In this document: one piece after another, positions 1 to 11,287 of the stretch
How the letters are laid out: the number at the start of each line of letters is the position of its first letter
Numbering within the stretch: position 1 is the first letter of the stretch
NCBI GenBank assembly: GCA_015680685.1
Contig: MNCI01007832.1
Span: forward strand, 82,660 to 146,659
DNA: 64,000 nt
Direction of reading: 5' to 3'
Source: Gnetum montanum
Taxonomy: Eukaryota > Streptophyta > Gnetopsida > Gnetales > Gnetaceae
Position numbers and translations under genes: made by a program
The notes under the pieces: model-generated
What the model saw: only the letters and a program-made list of their open reading frames with translations
What the model was told of the DNA's origin: nothing
Database searches by the model: none

Positions 1-530
1 GTCGACTAGGCCACATATACATAGCTGCGTTGACGCGGGCCCGTCAACGTAGCTTCCTTGTGTTGATGTGGCCCTTTTTACATAGCCACCTTTCCCGACC
101 TATAAATAAGAGGGCCTTCTACCTCATTTAGGCATCTTTTTGAGTAGTTGTAGCGAAGCTCTTGCAGTTTGTTCCTGCAGAAGATAGAATATTTTCCAAG
201 TGCCCACAGTAGGTGTAAGAATAGTGATCAGCTCTTTATTCGAGCATTGGTGTATCTGATCCCATTTGCGTGACAGCAATAAAGAAGAACTATTCAAGCA
301 ATCCTTATAGCATTTGGACTTAGTTATTTTATGCAATTAATTGTTTAATATGTTTATGCTTTATTAGTTACTTGTTACTTACTTATGTTTTCGTTATTAT
401 AATTTCAATCATTATTGTTCATCCGTAGTTCATTAAGGCCATAAGTACGACCATCTCGAACGTAATCCAAACACTTGGTAAGCCCAGTGACGCTTAACAT
501 CTGGTAACCCAGTAGTGTTACGAGATGCTC
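1..530 (+). mobile_element. LTR-like promoter fragment cut by the window edge
   Basis: The segment has the architecture of an LTR U3-R-U5 region: an inverted repeat with 8-bp arms (CGTTGACG/CGTCAACG) at 28-49, a TATA box TATAAATAAG at 101-110, and an AATAAA signal at 278-283 about 175 bp downstream. It is richer in CpG than the decayed retroelements that follow. No second LTR copy and no TG/CA boundary could be fixed, and the left edge is outside the window. A plain RNA polymerase II promoter of a host or repeat gene is the alternative. No long open frame supports a protein here. Confidence 0.35.
101..110 (+). promoter_or_regulatory. TATA box of the left-edge LTR-like fragment
   Basis: TATAAATAAG follows a G/C-rich stretch and precedes a polyadenylation-type AATAAA at 278-283, the order expected in an LTR or a short promoter-terminator unit. 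Confidence 0.4.
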
Positions 531-1494
531 AGAATGTGCTCAGAAGATGGGACCGGATACTTATGCTAGGAATAGTTAGAATATAAACTAGGATAATTAG
601 AGATTATATAATAGTTTATTCCTTACTTTCCATACCTCAATTAGCCTCCGAAAAGATAATTAAAAAGATATAAAAATCATTAGCCTTAATCTCACTTAAC
701 CATCGTAAACAAAACCTCACAAGTGAGATTAGGATGACAATGACCATTCTAACCCAAGGTTTCACTAGTTAGAAGTCTAGTGTATGTTATGTGTTTACAG
801 TCTGTGGATTTCGACTGAGTCACGCATGAACACTCGTGATTCGTATGGTTGGGCGTAGGGGTACCTAGCTACTCATCACATAGCAAATTTAGAAAAAGTA
901 ATCACTCATAGAGTTAGAATTTGTCTCCAAAAGTAAATGCATAAATAGTCTTTCCACATCAGCTCCTTTGTTGAGAAAAGTCATAGAACCAAAACTTAGC
1001 TCTATAAGTAGATTTAAAAATGGTTCTACATGCTGACATCACAACCAAGATAAGGCTATATGAAGCTACAATAATAAGAATAGATTGGGATGCTAAGCCT
1101 AACCTTTGAGCTTTTAATAAAGTAGCTCAACAAAATCAAAGCTTATGACATGTGTCAAGAACTAAGTTGAACATCTTATCTAAAAGAAAGAAAATTAAGG
1201 AATAGGGGTTTGAATACTAATAAGTGAAATTTGGATGGATTTCAAGCATATAAGCATTAACAAGTAGAGATAAGAGCTAAAATAGGGCTAAGAGTAGAGA
1301 TAGAGTAGTCATTGAAGCATGAAGGAGTGTATGTAAAGTCCTCATAAAATTCATTATAAAAATAGCCAATATATCTCAAAAAGAGAAAGAAGAGATACCT
1401 CTAAAATCCCATGATGTTGATACTTTTCTTTCTCTAAATACTTACAACAATATAATCTGAACATCTATAAGCTTCAAAAATGGATTCATGTTGT
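531..1494. other. No gene seen; unassigned repeat-like sequence
   Basis: No protein-like frame is visible on either strand. Around 980-1030 the words TAGAACCA and TGGTTCTA occur about 50 bp apart as an imperfect inverted repeat; the same pair recurs in the array at the right edge of the window (62.75-64 kb). An inverted repeat built on CCTCACAAGTGAG lies near 713-727. Confidence 0.4.
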
Positions 1495-1765
1495 GTGATT
1501 GGAGTTAGAAGTAGAAGACCTAGACATGTTCAACTTTAACGAAGATCATGATTTGATAGACAAATTAGGCCTTCATTTCAGAAAATCAATGAAATAATGG
1601 TGGGAAATATACAAGAAAATATGACTTCGTAAGCTTGGCTTTAGGCCCATGACAAACCTCATTAGAGATGTTCTAAATCACCTGATAGCAAAAATAGGTT
1701 ATGAAAAGGACATGCTGTAATTTAGTAGAAATAAAAAGTGTTATATTAACATTAGCATTTAGAAG
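1495..1765 (+). pseudogene. Protein-like relic, unidentified
   Basis: One frame reads as an ordinary globular protein for about 85 codons with only two or three stops, including the stretch DKLGLHFRKS followed by WWEIYKK and LRKLGFRPMTNLI. Regular spacing of charged and aromatic residues suggests a decayed coding segment, perhaps a gag or ORF1 relic. I do not recognise the family and no neighbouring motif identifies it. Confidence 0.2.
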
Positions 1766-2079
1766 GAATATTGACTCTATGAAATAGTAGAACTAGACAT
1801 TATGGAGATATAAGCTCACTAGTTCAGTGAGGAGATGATAAGCAACAAGTTCTAAAACCATTCCAAATCTTGGAAAATCATCAAGCTATCACTAACTAAT
1901 CTAGGGAAGATTTAGGGATATAGGAATGTTGTTTTGAAGGCTTTATAGGTTAGGTTCCCTTAAAGAACATTTATTTTACCTTAAATTTTTTGTTCTAGAT
2001 GTAAAATTAATTCAATTACCAATTATCATGTTTAGGCTTGGGTAGCGTTAGAAAATAAGAGTAATGAGTTCAATTGATT

Positions 2080-2700
2080 CTTTCCTGTTCAATATATGAA
2101 TGATGCATTATAGAAAATCCTTTTAGAAATTCATGAGAAATGAGTTCAATTGATTCTTAAATCATTTCTGTTATATGGTTTAATAATTAAAGTTCTATAA
2201 CCTAAGAGAATGGCCCAAATTTTTGCTAACTATGCATCACAAAGAAGAGATCATCCAAAAGATACTTATTATAAATTATTCATAGTTATCTATTAGAGGG
2301 GCTTCTTTGATGCAAAGGCTTTAGAATTCTTAATGTATTGTGTTTATCCTCATTCTAGTATTTATGTATTGAAAATGAAAAATGATTAGGAAAGTAATCT
2401 ATAAATTGATAAATACCTTCAACCTCTAATGACATCATCTCTACTTTAAGAAGCATAATATCATATTGTGTCTATCTTTTCAATTTAAATTTCTCAAGTA
2501 AAAGAAGCTTCTAAATTTTTTCTACCTATTTCCAATATATATTTGATAGAATAGAACCCCATACAACAAATCCATAAAGAATAGTACATTGAAAAATAAC
2601 ATCATTCTTATATTTACTCTTTAAAGTAATTAAGGATTTCATACAACTTGCAACTATTTGAGTAATGCATTGATCCTATTTGTAACTATAGGAGTATTCT
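2080..2700 (-). pseudogene. LINE ORF2 C-terminal region (pseudogene)
   Basis: Read on the minus strand this segment contains ILYGFVVWGSILSN followed by VEKI and a leucine-rich stretch, then TQYDIMLL and SLEVEG. That order matches the region downstream of the reverse transcriptase in plant jockey/I-like LINEs (a YG..WG.....W..IEKIQ motif, then a TPY.ILL block and an LE.. block). Frames shift and stops are frequent. It is the C-terminal continuation of the RT core at 4476-5760, from which it is separated by the solo LTR-like insert 2720-4475. The 3' end and poly-A tract are not recognisable. Confidence 0.6.
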
Positions 2701-3450
2701 AAACTATGATGTTTGAAAATGTTGGTGGCTGGAACACCAAGAGGTCCATGGGTATACAGCCTAACCTCAAATCCATGCGAGGGATATGCTAGAGAAAATG
2801 GAAACGGGGTGCCCTAAACAGTCTTGTCGATGAAACAGGAACTTATGTGGTGTTAAAATGGCCATGTGCGAGAAGAGTTTATACTACGTTATGTGCGGGC
2901 ATTGGGTTTGGAAAAGCTAGAGCGTAGTAGGGTGTCCCAACTTGAGAACTATGACGTGAACATGCAAATATGTATGAAAAGTGAGAAAATACAAGCATTA
3001 CACTAAATGCCAAAGAGAAATTCTTGAAAAATGCAACAAAATTTGAGAACAATAGTGCACCACCCCAAAAGAGGAAGCGTAGTTAATTCACAAAGGTATA
3101 CATAGTGTACAATAGACACAGTGGGAGTGCAATCAAAGACTCAGTGGTGTCAGGCTGTGAAGTTTGGTGCTCACTATGTTGGACTATGCCTGCCGGGTTG
3201 GTAGCCACAGTGTACCATGTGATGTTCTATGGGTCTGCAATGGGGCTATAGTCTACCGTGCAGTGTAGTTGTGCCTCTCTGCCAGTGTGGTGTGCTCTGG
3301 GTCTCATTCGTCCTTGGAGCTAAGTGCCAAGATGCCAAATTGCCAAATGCCAAAATGGAAGTGCCAACTACCTTACTGGTCAAAGATGGAATCCTCCTCC
3401 TTTCTTTCCTTTTTCTTTTTTTCCCTTCTTTGAAACATTAGGGTGTAGTG

Positions 3451-3461
3451 GTACTTATAGG
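3451..3461 (-). promoter_or_regulatory. TATA-like box of the solo LTR
   Basis: CCTATAAGTAC on the minus strand. It sits directly downstream of the minisatellites, matching the position of CCTATATAA and CCTATAAAAA in the LTRs of A and B. Confidence 0.45.
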
Positions 3462-3528
3462 ACTAGGGTTAGCCCAAAATGCAGATCAAGTGCCACGTAG
3501 CAGTGTGGTGGATGGGCTTGTCTACTAA

Positions 3529-4012
3529 GCTTGTCCCATGCTATGCACAGGACATAGGACACTGTCTGCAATGCTTATCCCATGTTACATGTAGGACACG
3601 AGATGCTATCTGCTATGCTTGTCCTGTGTTATGCATGGAACACAAGACGCTGGCTACTATGCTTGTCCAATGTTATGTGCAAGACATAGGATGCTAGCTA
3701 CTGGGCTTGTCCCATGTTATGCATAGGACACAGGACACTTGCTACTGGGCTTATCCCATGTTATGCGTAGGACACAGGATGCTGGCTGCTGGGCTTATCC
3801 CATGTTATGCGTAGGACATAGGACGTTGTTTGCTATGCTTGTTTTTTGTTACATGTGGAACATAAGATGCTAACTGCTACACTCGTCCTATGTTACGCGT
3901 AGAACATGAGATGTTGTCTGCTACGCTTGTCCTGTGTTATGCGTGGGACACAAGATGCTAGCTACTATGCTCATCCTGTGTTACGCACAGGACACAGGAT
4001 GTTGTCTACTAT
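3529..4012. repeat. 44-bp minisatellite, 11 copies
   Basis: Eleven head-to-tail units, each starting GCTTGTCC or a variant and ending near CTGCTAT, fill 484 bp with no length change at all: unit starts step by exactly 44 bp from 3529 to 3969. Point differences between units are common. Because 44 is not a multiple of three and every unit has its own changes, short open frames crossing it are by-products. It lies in the U3 of the solo LTR-like element. Confidence 0.9.
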
Positions 4013-4302
4013 GTTATGTTGTGCTACGTTGTACAACATGACAGGGTGTTACACTATGCAATGTGATAGAGTGCTACACAACACAGCATGACAAGGTGCT
4101 ACACTACGCTATGCTTCATAGCATGATAGGGTGCTACGCTATGCTACACTATGCAATGTGACATGGTGCTACACTATGCTATGCTATGCAGCGTAATAAG
4201 GTGCTACATTGTGCTACACTACACAGTGTGATAGGGTGCTATGCTGCGTTATGCTATGCAGCGTGATAGGGTGCTATGTTGTGCTACATTATGCAGCATG
4301 AC
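4013..4302. repeat. Variable 25/35-bp minisatellite
   Basis: This directly follows the 44-bp array. Units begin AGGGTGCTA or a close variant and end near GCAGCGTGAT. After a first irregular unit come two units of 25 bp and six of 35 bp, differing by a 10-bp step of the CTATGCTACG type. The steps show expansion of an internal 10-bp subunit. It is also inside the U3 of the solo LTR-like element. Confidence 0.8.
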
Positions 4303-4475
4303 ATGTGAATCTATAGAAAGCGCCATCATTCCAACACTTAGAAAAATTTTGCAAATCTGGTAGTTGGAGCTGACTACACTCAACACTTGGAAAAATATGG
4401 GTAAAGTGCCATCATTTTTCCACTTTGCCAAATTTCTAGTCAAGATGCCGAGACCCCAAATTTTGTGGTGTTTCA

Positions 4476-5760
4476 TAGACCAAGATATTTAAAAGAGAAA
4501 ATTAGATTCACATAGCTATAGTAAAATTGTACATCATATTAAATATGTCACAAATCATGATTTTTTTGAATATTAACTTTCATTCTTGAATGTTGACAAA
4601 AGGCATTATGAGTATTAAGCATTTGTTACAATCCTTTTATTAAATTTGAAATTAAGATAACATCATTAACATAGAGTAAGAGTCTGACACGACTACTTTT
4701 AGATGTAATTATAAATTGAGCTAGTATTTTATGCATCCACTCATCAAGTTCATCAATAAAAAATCCAAATAAATTAGAAGAAAGACAACATCTTTGTTTA
4801 ACATCAATAAAAATATTAAATAATATTCTTTCTTATCCATTTATAGGTTGAATACCTATTTCTTTGTAAATTCTTTCGATAATGTATAACAATGTGCTAG
4901 GAAATTCTAAATTTTCTAAATACCTTTATAACTTTCATTGAATGAAAAAATTATAGGTGTTAGAAAACATAAAAATTAGATAAAATTTTTCTTGTTTAGA
5001 ACTTCTGCTCTATCAATATGATATTTTAATATGATGAGATAACCTGTACCAAAATTGTACCTATTTGATTTTTTTAACCCATCTTTTAAGCATAAATTCT
5101 AGAATAGTTCTCATAAGATTGAAAAAGATATTGATGATTATAACTAATCTATAATTATTTATATGTTTGTTTCCTTTATTAATGAGCATAATTTCTTTAT
5201 TGATGCACCATTCCTTTTCTAATCCCACTTGCATAGCAAAATTTAAATTCTTCTAGATGAGATTCTACACCAATTGTCTGTTCTACTAGGAATTTCTCTA
5301 CATAAGTTATTTACATCATTGAATTTTCTTGATTCTATTTTTATCCCCTACATTTTGTCATTAAAAGAAATGAAAAATGTATTACAACTATTATGAAAAT
5401 ATTCTATTATATCATTGCTATAAAATAAAACTTGGTAAAAAATTTAATATCTTCAAGAGAGAAAGCATAGTTTATTCTTCGTTTGCTTTGAAATGAATGC
5501 TAAAAATATTTTGAATCTTTCTTTATCATTTCTAACAAACCATTTTTTCTTTGTTTTCCAAATTCCCTCTTCTTAGTTTGAATCAAATTTTTATATGACT
5601 TGATATTATTTGATGGCTTCCAAGTTTTTAATAAAATTCTAGTTATCTTGCATTCTTCATCAAACCATTATTAACTATTTATATTTTTCCCTATGAAAAT
5701 ATTTAGGGTAGCTGTAATTAGAGTTTTTGGAAGACTCATACTTAGATCCTAAATCTTCTA
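4476..5760 (-). pseudogene. LINE reverse transcriptase core (pseudogene)
   Basis: The minus strand encodes a non-LTR reverse transcriptase. A block CCLSSNLFGFFIDELDEWM corresponds to the GCPLSPLLF..FI.ELE.WM region, and is followed in the same frame by LLLYVNDVILIS, the catalytic YADD box changed to YVND. Further downstream MKVNIQKI and a KYLG motif mark the thumb. Upstream, near 5660, an NGLMKNA segment matches the WFDEEC-type region before the RT. The frame is open for about 65 codons through the RT block, then broken by stops. The two aspartates that bind metal in RTs are represented by V-N-D, so the catalytic box is damaged. Assignment to a jockey/I-like LINE is from motif order only. Confidence 0.7.
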
Positions 5761-6067
5761 AATTTCATTTTGAAAATCTTCCATTTTCATAGTTATTTTG
5801 GTGTGTTAGCTTCATGGAATATCTAATATGTTGTGTATTTAATAACATAAAGTATAGAGGATGATGATAAGGTTCAATTATCTCTTCACCTACTTCAAAA
5901 CAGTTGAAGTACCTGAAGAAATTATCAATAATAAAGCTATCTTATTTTCTTACAGAATTGAAGCGACATGATTTTGAATATTTATTAATGTCATTCAAAA
6001 CTAATAGATTGAGTCCTTATTTTTAATCTAATAAATATTTTTTCCTTGTAATTAAATTGCTTATTAA
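5761..6067 (-). pseudogene. LINE upstream segment, heavily decayed
   Basis: This continues the LINE toward its 5' side on the minus strand. Only scattered protein-like words remain and the endonuclease domain is not recognisable. It ends abruptly at 6068, where sequence matching the LTR of element C begins. Confidence 0.35.
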
Positions 6068-6216
6068 TGAGTGATAGAGAATTTCAATACTTAACCATAC
6101 AAGTCATAAGTATTCACGCATGACTAGATCATAAGCTATGGATAGAAAATATAAGTATACTAGTGAGTTGATAAGAAGTTCATGATTGTTGTCTTCCCAC
6201 TTAGAGTTAGTAAGGT
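6068..6216 (-). mobile_element. Element C, left LTR fragment (3' LTR end)
   Basis: About 150 bp starting TGAGTGATAGAG aligns with 56607-56755, the inner end of the right LTR of element C, through the shared words CATAAGCTATGGATAGA / CATAATCCGTGGATAGA and TTAGAGTTAG. The match stops exactly at the N at 6217, so the rest of this LTR is missing or was lost at an assembly join. Confidence 0.6.
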
Positions 6217-6217
6217 N

Positions 6218-7560
6218 TTTTGCTACTCCAGTTGCATTTTGGTGTTACATTACCACTACAGTGGCTCCTTCTCCAATTTCCAACATTACTTGAAATGATG
6301 AAATTTCTTGCACACAATTATCATCCTCTCTTTCTTACAAAGATATTTGATCATTGGTAGGTTTTTTGGATACTGCAGGTCTACTTGTATTAGTCCTTAC
6401 TCTATACATACTTGAAAATTCCCTACTATCCCATCTAATTATATTTTCTATCTAATGTAGGTGACTCATAAAAGGTCTATAATCTTCTTGGCCTAGTGGA
6501 GCACTATGTCTTGTTTGTTCTACAATTGGAGTTAACCCATTGGGTTCTACCTATTTTATGTCTCTGACTAGAATGTTGGTCATTGGTGTTGATCCTACTA
6601 CAACCTTAGTTCATGCTAATTTCTCCACTTGATCTTTCCTGGATGACATTGGCTTGGAGATTTCTATGTATGAAGCATTTTGGGCTTTTGGAAGAACATT
6701 ATTAGTATAGCCAAAAATTCTAGCTTGTCTATACAAATTTTTGATAAGACAAGGAAATGTAATAGTGGGTTTCCCTATCTTCTTCTCTTCAAACCATTTG
6801 GATTTCTAAAAATAATAGGTGAACAATGTTGGCTTGGAATTTCTCATCAAGATAGCACTTCCTCTAGTAGCATATGTGGACACTCTATTAATTTTTATGG
6901 TTGAAAAGATATGGTATGTCCCAATTCTGAAGTAGATATTCTTTGTAAAAGATAATGTGTTATATTCTTTCTATGTAGCTCCATATGCCCTTTGCAACCA
7001 TAAATTCCTTATGTTTGTATTAGACCTTATGGATATTTGAGCAACATTGGTCCCAAAATTTGGTATATTTAGTGCCTTTGCAAATACTTCTACTAAATAT
7101 GGCACTATCACTTTCTCAATCTTTACCTTGGCATCATCTTGATTTTTTTGCAATAATTAGTGGACTTTCCTCAAATACCATTTATCATTACCTAAGATGA
7201 TTGACTAGAGTGGTGATGACTAGATTTTTTAGCAAATCTCTATAGGTGCAAGATCCATCAATGACCCAAGATTGAGTTCCACTATCATAGTGGATATGAT
7301 AGACTTTTCTTGGATGGCTGTAAATACTCATTGGAGAGTGTGAGACATTTTCCTTGTTTTGGAGGTTGTTGTGCATCAACTTCTACCTGAATAGATTGTC
7401 TTGTTGTAGGTATAGATTGAATATGATTACAAGAGGATTTTTATCTATTACTCATCCTCTTCCTCATCCTATGGGCCTCTTTCCTCTTGGTTGTTATGGT
7501 TCTCTAGCTTTAGGTCTTTTTGGCATCATTTGGAATCATAAGAAAATTTAATATTATCCA
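6218..7560 (-). pseudogene. Unidentified minus-strand ORF relic
   Basis: The minus strand reads as one long protein broken by a few stops and shifts from about 7400 to 6450. Ordered words include VYHIHYDSGTQSWVIDG, KVIVPYLVEVFAKALNIP, SIRSNTNIRNLWLQRAYGAT, NIYFRIGTYHIFSTIKINRV and ITFPCLIKNLYRQARIFG. It lies between the integrase end of element C (9.8 kb) and C's left LTR fragment, the place where Athila-type gypsy elements carry an env-like ORF. I do not recognise the family, see no transmembrane-rich profile, and the N at 6217 makes its attachment to C uncertain. Confidence 0.4.
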
Positions 7561-9050
7561 AAAATTCTACAAAAACTTCCTAACAATTTGTAATCCTTCA
7601 TTAGTTTTTGGTTTCAATCAAAGATATTGGATATAATTAATTTTATTTTTAAATTTAATTAAAAAGTTAAAAAATATTTTAATTTAGAAAAAATTCTTAA
7701 TTAAAAAATTTATTAATTAACTAAAAATAATTTTAACTTGATGATTTGTCACTCTGTTTGATTTATTACTTAAAATGTACTCAAATGGTGAATTGGAAAT
7801 GACATTAAGTTTATTAGCTTTTATTATATCAAAATATTATGATCTCTTATTATTCTTACCCTTGTTCTTCCAGGCTTTAGACAAATTTGTCACAATTCAT
7901 AAAAATTACATGCAATGTTCTTCCCCATGATTGAGATGGTCACTCCATGAACAAAAGGGAATTAGGAAAGGCTCAAATTGGACATGTGGTAAGGAAGATA
8001 TTTGAATGTTGTCAAATAGAAAAACAAACATGAACTCCCCTTGCATGAAATGATGGAATAAAAAATTTTCCTAATAGTCCATATGTATATATAGATTTTT
8101 GTTGGACCAATATTGTTGATGCAATATCTCAAGGCCTCATATATTGTATTTATGATATCATCATTGAAATTTTTGAACCTTTTGTAAAATTTCGTAAAAA
8201 CAATTGATGGAATGGATAGTCTGAAAGGTGTAACGATGATCCAAAGAGTTCCTGATTATAAATGATGCTTAGAATATGAGAATTTTATGTCAAAAGTATA
8301 TTAAAGAAGGATTTTGGGCAAGGTAGGTTAGCTAAGTTTAGAAGATGATTTGATCAAAAGTGTTGAACTTATGAGTAAGTATGACTATGTACAAAGATAA
8401 TAATAATTACTAAAGTATTCAAAAGGTATAAGATGATGTGGAATTGATCATCAAGTATTAAGCATAAGAGTTATACAAGTGGATCCTTTCCAAAGCAGGT
8501 TCCTACCCTCAATGCCCTTGTATAACCACATCTACAAGTGTTTATGGGTACTCAAGGAGTTGAATGTAAATCATATCTATCTTTTAAAATACACATGTTA
8601 CTATAGTCCTAATAAGAAAATAATACTATATTATACAAATTCATCAAATTATAATTATATATAATAGTGAGGTGAAATGGTAGTAGTAAGGATTACAAGA
8701 ATGGGACATGAGGTGTCTTTCCATAAGAATAATGAATTCTATGTAATGCATGGTTAAAATGATCATTAGCCTATTTGTTCAATATCTCAACCAAGTCCAT
8801 ATCACTTACTAGAAACATTGCATTGTATCATCCCAAAATTGATAACCATAAGACTATCATAGTTGCAAGAAATATCATTACTTGATATTAAAATTTAAGG
8901 AAGAAATTTATGAACTACATAGTTTATTTTGAAGAGGACATGGTCATTGTATAGAGGAGTGCTTTCAGGCATGGGTAACATGTCTTTCCAATGAAATCCC
9001 CAGAAATTTTTATTATTATGTTATTACTATGTCAACCTTACTGGAGGACC
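7561..9050. other. AT-rich stretch, nothing recognised
   Basis: Long A and T runs (for example 7620-7730) and no protein-like frame. It would be 3' untranslated or inserted sequence of element C if C is continuous here. Confidence 0.4.
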
Positions 9051-9063
9051 ACCTTCAAGCATG

Positions 9064-9183
9064 GGTAATGTCTTTTCAGTGACATGACAAGGTAGCATCT
9101 ATTTCAGAGCACACTTTTATTTNTGGTAATGTCTTTTCAGTGACATGACAAGGTAGCATCTATTTCAGAGCACACTTTTATTT
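9064..9183. repeat. 59-bp direct repeat around an N (assembly join)
   Basis: Bases 9064-9122 and 9125-9183 are identical, with N at 9123 between them. A perfect 59-bp repeat exactly abutting an undetermined base in otherwise ancient, diverged DNA is best read as two overlapping contig ends that were not merged. Confidence 0.85.
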
Positions 9184-9759
9184 TTTTAAGAACTCTAGTG
9201 AATAATATAACTCAACAATGTAATAACACTACTAGTAGTAGCTTTAGAAAATTCACAAATCCCCTTGATACGATACCCTTTTCATTTTCTCTTAGTTCTT
9301 CACCTTTTCATCCAGGCATGATGACCATAAGTTTATTTTAGTTTTATTGTGAAATGAATATCATTATGTCTATGGTAAGAATCTCTTATTATTAGAAATG
9401 AGTGGATGGATGATGTGGTCTCACTATACATATAATCAATCCTTTAATGATTTGATAACATAGAGTGAAATTCTTATTATTTCAACTACATATGATTATT
9501 CCTTTACATTGTGTTAGAAAGATTGATAAAAATATGTACATGAGAAATGGTAAAAATATAAAAATAATGAGAAAAAAAATATGTAAAGAACTTACAAGAT
9601 GTTAAAGAATGAAGAAATGATAAGAAATGTGAAAAGTATGAAAGAATAGAAAAGATAATAAAGAATGTAGAAAAATGCAAGAAAAATATGAAAAAATTTA
9701 TTTAATGCCTAAGTACAAAAGATGACATCCCTACAACTACTATCTAAAGTAGAAATTCA
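9184..9759. other. AT-rich stretch, nothing recognised
   Basis: Runs of GAAAAATATGTAAAG-like purine-rich sequence and short AT repeats; no gene seen. On the minus strand it lies just 3' of the element C integrase. Confidence 0.35.
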
Positions 9760-10145
9760 AAAAATTAAATAAGAAGATACTGGTTTAGAATATGTGGTAG
9801 ATTCTCTTGAGGAAGGAAAGTCATAAAATGGTTTGACTAGTTGAATGTTGATAAGGATTAATTTCTATGGATTGGTTGGGTGATAAATTTTCATGGTGCC
9901 TAATTGATTTGTAGCATTAACGATATATGGTCCTTTCCATAAAGTTTGAAACTTTCTCCTTTGGGTGACATAACTTGGGTTATAGTAAAGTACTCTATCT
10001 CTAGGCCTAATAGAAACTTGTCTAGTCCTAGCATCATGTCAACATTTGGAATACTAATAAATTTCATTGCTCATTTGAGCTACTAATCTATTTTTATCTA
10101 ATAGATTAAGATTCATCAATCATTCTTTCTAGGCTAAGCCTAAGT
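9760..10145 (-). pseudogene. Element C integrase C-terminal part
   Basis: The minus strand contains RPRDRVLYYNPSYVTQRRKFQTL and then WKGPYIVNA, the gypsy integrase C-terminal region (a basic/aromatic block followed by W.GPY.V). It is the direct continuation of the integrase that stops at 51798: removing element A and one copy of CTAGG joins a reading through the LVYG region to LDLGL and this block. This confirms that A inserted into the integrase of C. Confidence 0.75.
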
Positions 10146-10150
10146 CTAGG
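10146..10150. repeat. Left target-site duplication of element A (CTAGG)
   Basis: Five bases CTAGG immediately precede the TG start of A's 5' LTR and are repeated exactly at 51793-51797 after the CA end of the 3' LTR. Confidence 0.85.
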
Positions 10151-10899
10151 TGAAATACCACCAAGAAAGTTCATGTTACCAATTGTAACCTTTGTTTTCC
10201 AACTCAAGGAAAAATTTTATTGTAAATGTAAGATTTGTAGTCCATAAGCTACAATATTGTATACTTTGGCTTCTGGGGGGATGAAAAATACCTCAGAAGT
10301 TGCTATTGCCTCACTTCCCAAGATAAAAAGGATACCTAGTCTATATTTGGGCTTGGGAAGGCTGAAAATGCCTTGGGGATTGCCAAATTTTGCATTTTCA
10401 TTGGTTTTGGTATGGGTATAGCCTCAACTACACTAGAACCATCTACCCCCAATGTAGATGGTGTTGGTTTTTCATTTTTGTTTCCAACCCAATGTAGTCA
10501 CCAACAAAACATAGTGTAGATGCAGTGTTGGAATTGTCAAGATTTTTCATTATCCATTTTCCCAATAGTATCTAGTGTAGTAATCCCAAGTCTTTAGAAG
10601 TTGCAACATGGCCAACGTAGACATTAGCAATTCTATGAATTCCAATAGTTCAAGTAGTTTTCAGCAACTTCAGCATATTCCACCAAGGGTAGTGTAATTG
10701 GGATGGTATTAGTGTAGTTACAAATGTACGTTTACTATTTATGGTAAATGGATGGATTTTGATGTCTATGGTATATTCCAAACTTATCATAAATGTCACC
10801 TACATTGAGAATTGTAACTATTACTAGCTACATATAGACATCAATCTATCAGTAATTATGGTAGTGAATTGTAGGCCCCAAAACAACAATTCCACGACC

Positions 10900-10906
10900 T
10901 ATATAA
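10900..10906 (+). promoter_or_regulatory. TATA box in A 5' LTR
   Basis: TATATAA in the context GACCTATATAAACTC; the 3' LTR has GCCTATATAC at the same place (51111-51120). Confidence 0.6.
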
Positions 10907-11281
10907 ACTCAACATAAATGTCTTATTCTAGTTACAACTCCTTTTGAGTAGTAGCACTTGAAAGCATTTTGCAACCAAGAGACACTTTTACAACTTGCCA
11001 ACATCTTTGAGTAAAATTATTATCTACACTAGGCATTTAGGACTCCCATGTGATACCATTGCACCAAAGGTGAAATACCATTTGTGGTCTTGGTTGCTAA
11101 TTTTGGTGAAAACTAGTGGGGCGTTACTAGAAATAGGAGTTGGAAATAATCTGGATCATGGAGTCTAATGTGGAACATAGCCTGCTAGCTCTAATGAACT
11201 TCAAGCTCCTTCTCAGCAAACTTCTTGTACACCTAGCATGAAATCTGTACTTTTTGAACATGCTACTTTATTTTCCATTTC

Positions 11282-11287
11282 AATAAA
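11282..11287 (+). terminator. Polyadenylation signal in A 5' LTR
   Basis: AATAAA in the context TTTCAATAAAGTCATAG, conserved at 51497-51502 in the 3' LTR. Confidence 0.5.

Larger units (their letters stand above)
2720..4475 (-). mobile_element. Solo LTR-like element inserted in the LINE
   Basis: On the minus strand it starts TGAAACACCACAAAA, the same start as the LTR of element B (18789) and close to that of element A (10151), and ends CCACCAACA, resembling the CCAACA end of A's LTRs. A TATA-like CCTATAAGTAC lies at 3451-3461 (minus), with the minisatellites 3529-4302 immediately upstream, that is, in U3. The LINE frame is interrupted here just after a KYLG motif and resumes on the far side, so the segment is an insertion. 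At 1756 bp it is longer than the LTRs of A and B. A 5-bp target duplication was looked for (flanks GAAAA and TAGAC) and not found, so exact ends are provisional. Confidence 0.6.

Noticed and set aside
28-49. Hairpin at the left edge considered as a terminator or miRNA precursor
   Set aside because: The arms are only 8 bp (a few more with mismatches) and lie upstream of a TATA box, so a promoter-associated inverted repeat is the most that can be said.
3479-4091. Two open frames across the 44-bp repeats
   Set aside because: The frames arise from tandem repetition of a unit not divisible by three and change register between units; no family or neighbouring signal supports a protein.
2720-4475. 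Target-site duplication for the solo LTR-like element
   Set aside because: Flanking pentamers GAAAA and TAGAC do not match and shifting the ends by a few bases gave no convincing pair, so none is annotated.
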